A DNA stretch of 64,000 nt, taken from positions 1 to 64,000 of the forward strand of contig JAMPEY010000018.1 in the NCBI GenBank assembly GCA_023664665.1, in the 5' to 3' direction. Source of the stretch: Lachnoclostridium sp. GTDB lineage: Bacteria; Bacillota; Clostridia; Lachnospirales; Lachnospiraceae. The translations under genes and the position numbers were made by a program. The number at the start of each line of letters is the position of its first letter. The first letter of the stretch is position 1. The notes beneath the pieces were generated by a model. It was not told the origin of the DNA. It ran no database searches and saw only the letters and a program-made list of their open reading frames with translations. This document shows positions 9,732-19,702 of this stretch, one piece after another.

Positions 9732-10595
9732 TTATCCCAAGGCCTCTGCACCTGCAATAATCTCTGTCAGCTCCTGTGTAATAGAGCCCTGTCTTGCCCT
9801 ATTGTACTTAAGCGACAAGTCGCTGATCATATCCTCGGCATTGCTGGTGGCATTGTCCATTGCCTGCATACGGGCCCCGTTCTCACTGGCAACCGCCTCC
9901 ATCATGGCTCCGTAAATCAGGCTGGTAATATACTTGGGAATCAACATATCAAGCGCTTCCACATCTTCCGGCTCAAAATTCATCAAAATACTGTCACTGC
10001 CCTCTTCCTGCTTCTCATCCTCTTCATATTCTACGGGAAGAAGCTTCAAAAGTCTCGGTTCGTGGCTGACTGTATTTTTAAAAGAAGTATATGCCAGATA
10101 GATTTCCCCGATTTCGCCTTGGGCAAAGGAATTTAACAGTCTCTCGGATAACAGCATGGCATCGACATAGGCAGGCTCCTCTATAATTTCAGGCAGCTCT
10201 TCCTTAATCTCATAGCCGTTTCTGTGGAGATACTCTCTTCCCTTATTACCGATGGCATAAATCAGGAGGTCTTCTTTTTTCCACTCCTCATTTCTCGTAA
10301 CAAGCTTTACCACATTGGAGTTATACCCTCCCGCTAAACCTCTGTTAGAAGTGATGACGATAACCGCCTTTTTCTGAGATTCTCCGGGAAGCAGATATTT
10401 ATGCTCCACATGGCCCACACGGGACAGGATACTGTTCACCGTCTGAAACATGCACTCGAAATAAGCTTTGGAACGCTCTGCACTTGCTCTTGCGCGTTGC
10501 AGCTTCACCGTGGAAACAAGCTTCATGGCCTTCGTAATCTGCTGAGTGCCCTGAATACTGCTTCTACGGCGCTTTATATCTCGCATTGATGCCAT
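9732..10595 (-). CDS. atpG: ATP synthase F1 gamma subunit
   Basis: 287 aa rotor shaft. The N-terminal helix MASMRDIKRRRSSIQGTQQITKAMKLV and the C-terminal helix (ARMQAMDNATSNAEDMI ... YNRARQGSITQELTEI) form the coiled-coil shaft, and the central ITSNRGLAGGYNSN strand is diagnostic. GGAGG lies just upstream, overlapping the end of atpA. It is followed by the unusual hairpin-rich gap before atpD. Confidence 0.97.
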   Translation of the reverse strand: MASMRDIKRRRSSIQGTQQITKAMKLVSTVKLQRARASAERSKAYFECMFQTVNSILSRVGHVEHKYLLPGESQKKAVIVITSNRGLAGGYNSNVVKLVTRNEEWKKEDLLIYAIGNKGREYLHRNGYEIKEELPEIIEEPAYVDAMLLSERLLNSFAQGEIGEIYLAYTSFKNTVSHEPRLLKLLPVEYEEDEKQEEGSDSILMNFEPEDVEALDMLIPKYITSLIYGAMMEAVASENGARMQAMDNATSNAEDMISDLSLKYNRARQGSITQELTEIIAGAEALG

Positions 10596-10608
10596 ATTCA
10601 GCCTCCAT

Positions 10609-12141
<1,533 letters not shown>

Positions 12142-12145
12142 TCAG

Positions 12146-12694
12146 TTAACCTAATTGAATTTGTAATAATTGTTTGGTCAAATCATTTAATTTTGTACGG
12201 ATACTGCTGTCCACTACCCTGTCATTAATGCGGATGACCATGCCGCCTATAAGGGAAGAATCCGTCTGATAATGAATTTCCATTGTCCGATAAGGAGTGG
12301 TTGCAAGGAGTCTTGTCTTTACATCCGCTTTTTGGATCTGATTCAACTCCACGGCAGTGGTTACATATGCCACGCCGATACCGCTTGTCTCCTTCACCTT
12401 ATCGGTGTAATAGTTAAAGATTTCCTGCAAATCCTTATATCGCTCTTTCTCTACCACGATCTTTAAGAATCCTGTCAGTTCATCACTGACATTGCCTTTA
12501 AAAATCTTTTCGACTACCTGCACCTTTTCCAGCTTGGGGACTCCGGGATGCTTCATCAGCTTATCGAAATCGGGATTCTGCTCCAGTATGGCATTCACTG
12601 TCCGGATTTCCTCCAACAGCTCTTCCGCCTTCTGTCCTTCCATGGCAGTTTCAAACAACGCTTCTCCGTATGTCTTGGAAACTAATTTTGCCAT
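12146..12694 (-). CDS. atpH: ATP synthase F1 delta subunit
   Basis: 182 aa peripheral-stalk protein joining the b-subunit dimer to the top of F1. It has the OSCP/delta helical N-terminus (YGEALFETAMEGQKAEELLEE) and the C-terminal motif GGMVIRINDRVVDSSIRTKL. The start overlaps the end of atpF by 13 bp, suggesting translational coupling. Confidence 0.95.
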   Translation of the reverse strand: MAKLVSKTYGEALFETAMEGQKAEELLEEIRTVNAILEQNPDFDKLMKHPGVPKLEKVQVVEKIFKGNVSDELTGFLKIVVEKERYKDLQEIFNYYTDKVKETSGIGVAYVTTAVELNQIQKADVKTRLLATTPYRTMEIHYQTDSSLIGGMVIRINDRVVDSSIRTKLNDLTKQLLQIQLG

Positions 12695-13224
12695 GTGCTG
12701 TCACCTATTTCTTTCAGAGTCTCGTTAACCAGCTGTTCCTGTACGGTTGTATCAATGGAAGCCGCCACTACCTTGCCCGCTACCAAAGATGCCAGAACCA
12801 CCATTTCTTTCTTGACTTCATCGGACATCTTCTGTTTCTCGAGCTGTGCTTCCACTTTTGCCCTTTCGATAATACGGGATGCTTCCTCTTTGGCATCGGC
12901 AATGATCTGGTTCTCGTTTGCCAGCGCCCGCTTACGGGCATCGCTTAGAATGCTTTCCGCTTCTTTATCGATTTCCTTCAGCTTCTCCTCGTACTGCGCT
13001 TTTAAGCTCTGGGCAGTCTCCATATTCTGTCTGGCGTCTTCCAATTCATCATGAATCTTGGTCTTACGCGCATTCAGCATTTTTCTGGCGGGATTGAATA
13101 AAAAGTAACTCAATGCCAGAAATAAAACAAATACTGCTATAATCGAAAGACAGGAATCTGCCAGAAGCTGCCAATCAAGATCAAATAATCTTTCCATGGA
13201 CTCGCCGCCTGTTAAAAGTATCAT
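12682..13224 (-). CDS. atpF: ATP synthase Fo b subunit
   Basis: 180 aa. One membrane helix (about residues 20-42, LSIIAVFVLFLALSYFLFNP) followed by a long charged coiled coil (about 50-160) forming the stator stalk. The ATG at 13224 is chosen because GGAAAGGAGG lies 5 bases upstream; a downstream ATG (MERLFD) has a poorer site. It overlaps atpH by 13 bp. Confidence 0.95.
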   Translation of the reverse strand: MILLTGGESMERLFDLDWQLLADSCLSIIAVFVLFLALSYFLFNPARKMLNARKTKIHDELEDARQNMETAQSLKAQYEEKLKEIDKEAESILSDARKRALANENQIIADAKEEASRIIERAKVEAQLEKQKMSDEVKKEMVVLASLVAGKVVAASIDTTVQEQLVNETLKEIGDSTWQN

Positions 13225-13270
13225 GTTTGCCTCCTTTCCACCATTTCTATAAATAGTGTTCCCTTGCCGA

Positions 13271-13591
<321 letters not shown>

Positions 13592-14323
13592 CTAGGCATC
13601 TCCCCGTGCATTGGAAATATAAGTCATAGTCAGCATACAGAATACATATGTCTGAATCGCACCGGAGAATAAGTCAAAATACACATGCAGCGCTGCGGGC
13701 CACGCAGTCGCTATCCAGCCAAGCAGCCCATACACCAGCGCCATCATAACCGTGCCGGAAAGCACATTGGCAAACAGACGCAGGGATAAAGATATCGGAA
13801 CCGCTATCTCGCTGATTAAGTTGATTGGCAGCCATATCGGCAGCCAGGGCGGCAGCGGTGAACACATATCTGCCCAGATATCCTTCGGCTTTTGATATTT
13901 AAACTGATTGAAATGGATCAGAATAAAAGTCAAAATACCGAGAGGAAGCGTTACACCATAGTCCGCCGTAGGCGGTCTCAGACCCAGAAGTCCGGATATA
14001 TTGCTGAACAGGATAAAGATGAAAATCGTTCCTATGTAATTATAAAATCCCGGAGCGCCTCTTCCCATAGTCCCGTCAATCATGCCATCCAGCTTCTCGA
14101 CAATCAGCTCCACCACATTCTGAAAGCCCGTCGGTTCTTCCGAAGCCTTGCACATGACGCGGTTCGCCACAATGGCAAAGCCAATGAGAATCAACATGAC
14201 TATCAGCAGACACACTTGTGTCGTTGTTATCCAGACCTGATGTCCAAAAAAGGAATACTGAAAAATTCCATGGACCATAAAGTCAATATTGTCGGCTCCG
14301 GATAACAAAATTCCATGCTCCAT
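13592..14323 (-). CDS. atpB: ATP synthase Fo a subunit
   Basis: 243 aa with about six membrane helices; it forms the two ion half-channels against the c-ring. The essential arginine is in SLRLFANVLSG in the penultimate helix, and TYISNARGD is at the C-terminus. AAGGAGGTGA gives a strong ribosome binding site. It lies between atpI and atpE. Confidence 0.96.
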   Translation of the reverse strand: MEHGILLSGADNIDFMVHGIFQYSFFGHQVWITTTQVCLLIVMLILIGFAIVANRVMCKASEEPTGFQNVVELIVEKLDGMIDGTMGRGAPGFYNYIGTIFIFILFSNISGLLGLRPPTADYGVTLPLGILTFILIHFNQFKYQKPKDIWADMCSPLPPWLPIWLPINLISEIAVPISLSLRLFANVLSGTVMMALVYGLLGWIATAWPAALHVYFDLFSGAIQTYVFCMLTMTYISNARGDA

Positions 14324-14339
14324 AGTTTCACCTCCTTAT

Positions 14340-14789
14340 TCAATTTTCTGTTTGCTCCTCCATGGGCAGAGGAACGGGATCCTCCTCATGGAACAGCTTA
14401 TTATATACTTTATGGGTAATCGGCTGTATGAGCGCCGTTACTTTCAGACTCATGTATGCCATCAAAACTACCAAAAAATTCAATACGCCCGTGGCTGCAA
14501 TGAGCGCCAGAATCACCGCCAGCATTGCATACCTGATCAGATATCCCCGAAAAATCAGCTTTGTAGCGGTTTTCTCGTCAAAATCAAGAGCTCTGTCCAA
14601 AGAACGGTACATATGAATGGTACTGGTAAAAGCAAGCAAAATACCAAACCATAGACTCTCCGTATATAAAATCCGGTCTTCCACCAAAAACATCCCTGCC
14701 GCCTGACAGATAAGTCCCAAAAGCAGAATGCCCGTCCACATTTCCAGAAGGGTTCTATTTGCCTTTTTCAGTGTCTCCACGACCTTCAT
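14340..14789 (-). CDS. atpI: ATP synthase subunit I (AtpI-type assembly protein)
   Basis: About 149 aa from the ATG at 14789 (MKVVETLKKANRTLLEMW); the frame is open further upstream to 14873, inside atpZ, but the extension is Arg-rich and unlikely. Four hydrophobic segments and the pattern SLWFGILLAFTSTIHMYRSLDRALD identify the ATP_synt_I family, which aids c-ring assembly. The start has only distant AAGGAG. It overlaps the end of atpZ by about 35 bp. Confidence 0.8.
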   Translation of the reverse strand: MKVVETLKKANRTLLEMWTGILLLGLICQAAGMFLVEDRILYTESLWFGILLAFTSTIHMYRSLDRALDFDEKTATKLIFRGYLIRYAMLAVILALIAATGVLNFLVVLMAYMSLKVTALIQPITHKVYNKLFHEEDPVPLPMEEQTEN

Positions 14790-15051
14790 CCCTGCTGCCT
14801 GACTCCTTTTCGTTCTCCTGCGGCTCCTCATAAACCTTTTTCGCCATGCGGAAGACATTTTGTCCTCCCGCAACCGCGCCTACAAAAAACAAAATAACCA
14901 TGAGATATGAGGTGTCAAATTTCTGATCCAGATAAATGCCCAAGGCGGACAACAGGCAGATAGGCACCAGCATATTGATGCCGAACTGCATCACCAATGC
15001 AAAAGAATGATATACACTTTTGTCATAACGGTTTTTCCGTCTGCCGGACAT
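14755..15051 (-). CDS. atpZ: AtpZ/AtpI-like small membrane protein of the ATP synthase operon
   Basis: 98 aa. The ATG at 15051 (MSGRRKNRYD) is chosen over 15072 because GGAGGTATTT lies directly upstream. Two membrane helices: FGINMLVPICLLSALGIYLD, and a second holding FFVGAVAGGQNVFRM. The glycine-rich second helix is typical of AtpZ (F0F1-ATPase subunit family), a proposed partner of AtpI in assembly or Mg2+ supply. The charged tail is rich in Glu/Lys/Gly. First gene of the operon. Confidence 0.85.
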   Translation of the reverse strand: MSGRRKNRYDKSVYHSFALVMQFGINMLVPICLLSALGIYLDQKFDTSYLMVILFFVGAVAGGQNVFRMAKKVYEEPQENEKESGSRDEGRGDTEKGK

Positions 15052-15080
15052 AAATACCTCCGCTCCCCACACTATAATAA

Positions 15081-15109
15081 ATTATACCTAATTTTTTCCA
15101 AATTGTCTA
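15081..15109 (-). promoter_or_regulatory. Promoter of the ATP synthase operon
   Basis: On the minus strand TAGACA (15109-15104) and TATAAT (15086-15081) are separated by 17 bp. It lies 30 bp before the atpZ start and is divergent from the DUF402 gene promoter. Confidence 0.75.
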
Positions 15110-15162
15110 GAATAATACAAATTTAAAAATGAAAAAATTAAAACCCCTAAACCGGGTTTTTA

Positions 15163-15171
15163 TGGTATAAT
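15163..15171 (+). promoter_or_regulatory. Extended -10 promoter of the DUF402 gene
   Basis: TGG-TATAAT (TG at 15163-15164, TATAAT 15166-15171) is a good extended -10 with no clear -35. A small inverted repeat AAAACCC/GGGTTTT (about 15140-15160) lies just upstream and could be an operator. Confidence 0.5.
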
Positions 15172-15205
15172 ATATTTAAACACTTAAAACATAGGAGGAA
15201 CTGCC

Positions 15206-15685
15206 ATGGGCTCTTTACAGATTTACCGCAAGCGCATCATCCCACAGGAATGTATCCTTTTAAAGGATGATATCATTGTCAGGCAAAATGAGGAAGTCAT
15301 TATCACCAAATGGAAGTCCCTGCGTCCCAAAGCCTCTTTCTCCCATGGATGCTCCTGTTATTTTTTGAAAGAAGGGATTAAGGTCAGCAAATTTTACCGC
15401 GATGATGACAGTCTCCTATATTGGTACTGTGATATTGTGGCTTATGAAATGGATGAATCCGCCAACATCCTCACGGTTACGGATCTTTTAACGGATGTCA
15501 TCATATATCCGGACGGTCATATAAAAGTAGTGGATTTGGACGAATTGGCTGACGCCGTGGAGCGCCGGCTTATTACCGAAACCCAATTGTGTCAAAGCCT
15601 TCGCCAATTAAACGAACTGCTCACCCTCATTGACCGGGACAAATTCGACAAGCTTCAGGCGTACTTGAATCAGAAAGGATTATGA
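15206..15685 (+). CDS. DUF402-domain protein
   Basis: 159 aa, cytoplasmic. The segment WYCDIVAYEMDESANILTVTD followed by LLTDVIIYPDGHIKVVDLDE is the signature of DUF402 (PF04167); members include nucleoside-phosphate phosphatase-like proteins, but the role here is unknown. The ATG has AGGAGG 7 bases upstream. It is divergent from the atp operon and convergent with the GGDEF gene, with 21 bp between their ends. Confidence 0.8.
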   Translation: MGSLQIYRKRIIPQECILLKDDIIVRQNEEVIITKWKSLRPKASFSHGCSCYFLKEGIKVSKFYRDDDSLLYWYCDIVAYEMDESANILTVTDLLTDVIIYPDGHIKVVDLDELADAVERRLITETQLCQSLRQLNELLTLIDRDKFDKLQAYLNQKGL

Positions 15686-15706
15686 GCTTCAGAAATTCTT
15701 CCCACA

Positions 15707-17476
15707 CTATTGGCCACAGATAATACCTCCCAGACAGCACCCTATCAGGCTCAGCATCTCAATATCCATATCCGACCATTTTCGGTTACGGTTAAAGACA
15801 TCAAAATGGATCATGGCAAAGGGAACCCCTTCTTTTCTTACAAGGCAGCGAATGGTTGCGGTAATCTCCTGTTTTTTGGCCAGTTTGTAAAATTCCGGAT
15901 GCTTTGTCTTAAAGCTCGTCATATTATTAACAATCAGTACATCTTCCCTGCCAAAAAGCTCCTGATAGGATTCCTCGGTAAGTTCACCGTTCGTATCAGG
16001 CGTCTCGCAGGAATAGCTTCCGTTCCTGCACAGCACATCCCGCCCATAATTTGTGTATACCGTAAAGCCGTCCAGATCAAACAAATCCCTTATATTTTTC
16101 TGCACTTCCGGTCTGTCCGTCACATACTCCGCACCTTGTTTATAAATGTTGCCGATAATATTCCTGAGCGCTTCCCGCCTTTTCTCTCTGGATACCACAT
16201 ACGCTACCGTCTGTGCCTGAATGCCGTCCTTATGATACGCTCCGTGTTTTTCTTCCTCATAAATGATATGGCGGTTCTTGCCCTTTTCTTTGGCAATATA
16301 CAATGCCTTGTCCGCTTTGCCGAAAAGCTCCGCAAAATCGGTGCCGTCCTTGGGATATTGGCTGATGCCGATGGACAGCGTAACCTTTAACTTGGGATCA
16401 TAGGCCACGGCAAGCTCTTTTACAATGCTTTTTAAGAGCGTTTTTACATCTTCCCTTGTCTTCACCTTGTCCAGCAGAATAAAGAATTCGTCCCCTCCGA
16501 AGCGCCCCACGATTCCCCTTAAGCTCACATGATGGCGCAGGGTATCCGCCACCTTATAAATGACCTGATCTCCGAAAAGATGCCCAAAAGAATCATTTAC
16601 GCTTTTAAAATCGTCAATATCAATAATCAGCAGCCAGCAGACCGCGCCTTTTGCCAGGCTCAGCTTTTCAACGGCATATTCCGTTGCCGCCTTCTTGTTA
16701 AACAGACCGGTTCCCACATCTTTTGCCGCAGCGGTCAGATAATAGGTCTCCTGCACAGCCGCCTGATCGGGAGAAAAAACTCCCGCTATGATATCGTCAT
16801 TCCTTAAAAAAGTGCCCCCCCGAGCAAGGCATTTGGCAGTGCCGTCCTCATTATTCATGGTAAATTCCACCTCAAAACGATGGGTCCTCTTTTCCAGATA
16901 GGTGCAGAAATCCTCTATTTGCCGCTTCTGTTCCTCCGTCTGTCCGTTGTTTTCACAGTTCTGCCTGAATTGTTCCAGCGAGGATTCATATACCGTAACG
17001 GATATTTCGTCAATATACTTGTAAATGACCAGTCTGTCCTTAGATATAAAATAATCAAAATAATACTCGTTCTTTAAGGTCATAAAATGCCTGTATTTGG
17101 AAATAACGCCGTCCAGTTTGCGGGTGCGGCGCTCCATATCCACTATGTCCAGAATATTGACAAGATAGAGATGCTCACCTTCTTCTGTCTTGTCGCAGTT
17201 TTCCAATCTCAGATATACATTGCGGTATCCCTCATTCCTGCGGTTGTCCAGCCGGGTATATATTTCTATGGGTTCTATCAGCGTTTCCATACCTTCCTGC
17301 AGAATCGCGGCATCTTCCGGCGGCAGTAATTCCGTCAGGGCAAGATAGGAATTTTCCTTCACATATTCATAATACCATTCATCTGCGGACGCCACCGCAA
17401 AATTTTTCCTGACATATACTTTGCAGTCGGAAAACACCACTGCGCGCTGTTCAAATTCACTTCTGACAATCTTCAT
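15707..17476 (-). CDS. Diguanylate cyclase with PAS-like N-terminus and GAF-like C-terminus
   Basis: 589 aa, no membrane segment. Residues ~1-130 and ~130-255 look like two PAS-type sensory folds. The GGDEF domain spans about 260-415, with intact GGDEF at 327-331 (GRFGGDEFFILLD) and the substrate-binding DIDDFKSVNDSFGH before it, so c-di-GMP synthesis is expected. The RxxD inhibitory site five residues before GGDEF is absent, so classic product inhibition is not predicted. The last ~170 residues resemble a GAF domain (VLIVNNMTSFKTKHPEFYKL ... IRCLVRKEGVPFAMIHFD). GAF after GGDEF is the reverse of the usual order. Convergent with the DUF402 gene. Confidence 0.85.
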   Translation of the reverse strand: MKIVRSEFEQRAVVFSDCKVYVRKNFAVASADEWYYEYVKENSYLALTELLPPEDAAILQEGMETLIEPIEIYTRLDNRRNEGYRNVYLRLENCDKTEEGEHLYLVNILDIVDMERRTRKLDGVISKYRHFMTLKNEYYFDYFISKDRLVIYKYIDEISVTVYESSLEQFRQNCENNGQTEEQKRQIEDFCTYLEKRTHRFEVEFTMNNEDGTAKCLARGGTFLRNDDIIAGVFSPDQAAVQETYYLTAAAKDVGTGLFNKKAATEYAVEKLSLAKGAVCWLLIIDIDDFKSVNDSFGHLFGDQVIYKVADTLRHHVSLRGIVGRFGGDEFFILLDKVKTREDVKTLLKSIVKELAVAYDPKLKVTLSIGISQYPKDGTDFAELFGKADKALYIAKEKGKNRHIIYEEEKHGAYHKDGIQAQTVAYVVSREKRREALRNIIGNIYKQGAEYVTDRPEVQKNIRDLFDLDGFTVYTNYGRDVLCRNGSYSCETPDTNGELTEESYQELFGREDVLIVNNMTSFKTKHPEFYKLAKKQEITATIRCLVRKEGVPFAMIHFDVFNRNRKWSDMDIEMLSLIGCCLGGIICGQ

Positions 17477-17535
17477 GGATATACCCCCTGCCCGCTTTAA
17501 CGGGTATAATTGATATCGTCTGTGGACGCCATATC

Positions 17536-18708
17536 TTAGTAAAACACATGACCACCGATATTAATACCGCTTAACCCTTCAATGGGAGTTCTGAAATATA
17601 CGCAGTTTCCTACATTGGTAACGCCGGACATCGCTTCGTCCGCGGCGCGGTAACAGTCCGCGTTTGCCCTGTTCTCGTTGAGGGCGATTGCCAGCCTTCC
17701 GCTTCCCGCAGGCGTAAACTGCCTGTTCTGGTAGATAACGCCAAGTACGGTATCCGGGTAAACCGAACTCAACACACGGTTGATGACCACGCTTCCCACG
17801 GCAACCTTTCCGTCATAGGGTTCTGCCCCTGCTTCGCAATAAATCAGGTTTGCCAAAAGATAACGATCCCCTTCCTCAAAGGTCACTTCCGAAATATCCC
17901 TCCATGTAGCGTTGGCTGCGGTCTGGGACATTGCCAATTCCTCTTTCAGCTTCTGCCTGAGGTAGGTTAAATCCTCCTCCGTCTTCCGAAGCTGTTCTTC
18001 ATAGGCCCTTGCTTCCTGCTCCGCATCGGATATCTGGTCCGCATATTTGGCAATGGAACTGGAAGTCGCGCTGATAAGCGACGATACCTTATTTTTCTCT
18101 TCTTCCGCCGCGTCCTTCAACTGTTCCAGCTCTTCCATCTCTCCCAAAAGCCTTGTCTCGGTCTCCTCAATCAGCTCCCTGTTTTCCTTGAATTCCTGCA
18201 TTTTCTGCTGGTCATATTCCGCTATCTTTTGAAAATAATCCTGCGTATTTAACATACTCGCAAAACTATCCGCGGTTACGACGGCATTGATATAACTGTC
18301 GCTGCTTCTGACATACATATCCCTTGCCCTCGCCACCATACACTTTTTCTGCCATTTTTCGGTCTCTCTTGCATTCTCCAAAAGAGCCTGCGTATCGTCT
18401 ATCTCCTGCTCTTTATTCCGAATCTGTCCCTCAAGCTCTTCCAGATTGTCCCGCACTTTCAGCAGTTCATTGTTGAAATGATTCAATTCCCCTTTCAGAG
18501 AGTTTTGATTTTCTTTCAAATCTTCCAGATTTTCGTTTGTCTTGTCTAATTCTCCCTGTATATTATTTTTTTCTTTCTCCTTCTGGTCAATCTGTTCCTT
18601 GGTGGTGGTGGCATCCGCCACAATCGGTTCCGACATCGCGGAGAATGCTGCCACAATAGCCGCGGCCATGAATAACGCGGTCACTCTTTTTATGGTTTTT
18701 AAGGACAT
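17536..18708 (-). CDS. Secreted coiled-coil cell-wall hydrolase (SleB/CwlJ-type domain)
   Basis: 390 aa from the ATG at 18708 (MSLKTIKRVTALFMAAAIVA), which has AGGAG upstream and a clear signal peptide ending near ADA; the frame extends further but into the deaminase gene. Residues ~35-260 are a long Glu/Lys-rich coiled coil of the PcsB/CwlO N-terminal type. The last ~110 residues form a Hydrolase_2 (SleB-like) domain with LIYCEAGAEPYDGKVAVG, the Glu being the probable catalytic residue, then GSVVINRVLSSVYPDTV and an FTPAGSG segment. Expected role: peptidoglycan cleavage at division or in spore germination. It lies 16 bp after the dCMP deaminase. Confidence 0.85.
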   Translation of the reverse strand: MSLKTIKRVTALFMAAAIVAAFSAMSEPIVADATTTKEQIDQKEKEKNNIQGELDKTNENLEDLKENQNSLKGELNHFNNELLKVRDNLEELEGQIRNKEQEIDDTQALLENARETEKWQKKCMVARARDMYVRSSDSYINAVVTADSFASMLNTQDYFQKIAEYDQQKMQEFKENRELIEETETRLLGEMEELEQLKDAAEEEKNKVSSLISATSSSIAKYADQISDAEQEARAYEEQLRKTEEDLTYLRQKLKEELAMSQTAANATWRDISEVTFEEGDRYLLANLIYCEAGAEPYDGKVAVGSVVINRVLSSVYPDTVLGVIYQNRQFTPAGSGRLAIALNENRANADCYRAADEAMSGVTNVGNCVYFRTPIEGLSGINIGGHVFY

Positions 18709-18724
18709 GTTCTTCTCCTCTGCA

Positions 18725-19207
18725 CTATACTTTGATATGAATCTGTCTGCCAGTTCTGCTGTACGGTATATAAACCACTCCCGCGGCGTCAAACATCCTC
18801 TTGGACGCCTTGTTACCGGGAGTGCCCTCATATTTGTCGCTGTCATAAACCACGGTTTTTATACCTGCCTGTATAATTGCCTTGGCGCACTCGTTACAGG
18901 GAAACAGACCCACATACATCTTGGTTCCCTCCAAAGAGCCTCCCCTGTAATTCAAAATAGCATTCAGCTCTCCGTGGGTCACATAGGGATATTTGGTTTC
19001 CAATTCCTCCCCTTCCCGTTCCCACGGGAATTCTTCATCCGAACATCCTTTGGGAAAACCGTTATAACCCATGGATAGAATCTTATTATCAAGACTTACG
19101 ATACAGACTCCCACCTGTGTATTGGGGTCCTTGGAGCGCATTCCGGAAAGCTGTGCGACTCCCATAAAATATTCATCCCAGCTGATATAGTCTTCTCTTT
19201 TGCCCAT
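18725..19207 (-). CDS. dCMP deaminase (ComEB-like)
   Basis: 160 aa zinc enzyme converting dCMP to dUMP for dTMP synthesis. The zinc site reads HGELNAIL ... FPCNECAK; the usual motif is HAE, so the Ala is replaced by Gly while the His, Glu and both Cys ligands are kept. The sequence is closer to the eukaryotic/phage type (KMYVGLFPCNECAKAIIQAG). It is followed at 28 bp by rpiB upstream on the same strand. Confidence 0.9.
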   Translation of the reverse strand: MGKREDYISWDEYFMGVAQLSGMRSKDPNTQVGVCIVSLDNKILSMGYNGFPKGCSDEEFPWEREGEELETKYPYVTHGELNAILNYRGGSLEGTKMYVGLFPCNECAKAIIQAGIKTVVYDSDKYEGTPGNKASKRMFDAAGVVYIPYSRTGRQIHIKV

Positions 19208-19235
19208 AGCCTTATCCGCGCCTTTCTGCCGCCCT

Positions 19236-19673
19236 TTACTCTTCCGTTCCTTCTATCATGCCGATTCTCCGGATATGCTTTTCCTCCCCGGAGAAATCCG
19301 TTTCCAAAAAGGTGTCCACAATATCAAACGCAAGCTGCGGTCCCACGATTCCGGCGCCCATAGCCAACATATTGGCGTCATTGTGCAGTCTGGTCATTCT
19401 GGCGGAAAAAGTATCCCCGCAAAGCCCGCAGCGAATGCCCTGCACCTTGTTGGCAACAATACTGATGCCGATTCCCGTAGTGCAGATAATAATGCCCTTC
19501 TCACATTCTCCCGATGCCACCGCTTTTGCCGCTGCCTGCCCGAATACGGGATAATCGCAGCTATCCATTCCGTGACACCCCACATCTTTTACCTGAATGC
19601 CTTTCGCTTCCAAATGACCAATCACCTTTTGCTTTAATTCATAGCCCCCATGGTCGCTTCCGATTGCTATCAT
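19236..19673 (-). CDS. rpiB: Ribose-5-phosphate isomerase B
   Basis: 145 aa. Interconverts ribulose 5-phosphate and ribose 5-phosphate. Signatures: IGSDHGGYELK at the start, GCHGMDSCDYPVFG, the catalytic-Cys segment IICTTGIGISIVANK and GIRCGLCGDTFSARMTRLHNDANML. Length is typical of the RpiB/LacAB family. It lies between the Sua5 and dCMP deaminase genes in a minus-strand run. Confidence 0.94.
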   Translation of the reverse strand: MIAIGSDHGGYELKQKVIGHLEAKGIQVKDVGCHGMDSCDYPVFGQAAAKAVASGECEKGIIICTTGIGISIVANKVQGIRCGLCGDTFSARMTRLHNDANMLAMGAGIVGPQLAFDIVDTFLETDFSGEEKHIRRIGMIEGTEE

Positions 19674-19702
19674 AATTTCCCTCTCCTAATCCGCCGTCAA
19701 TC

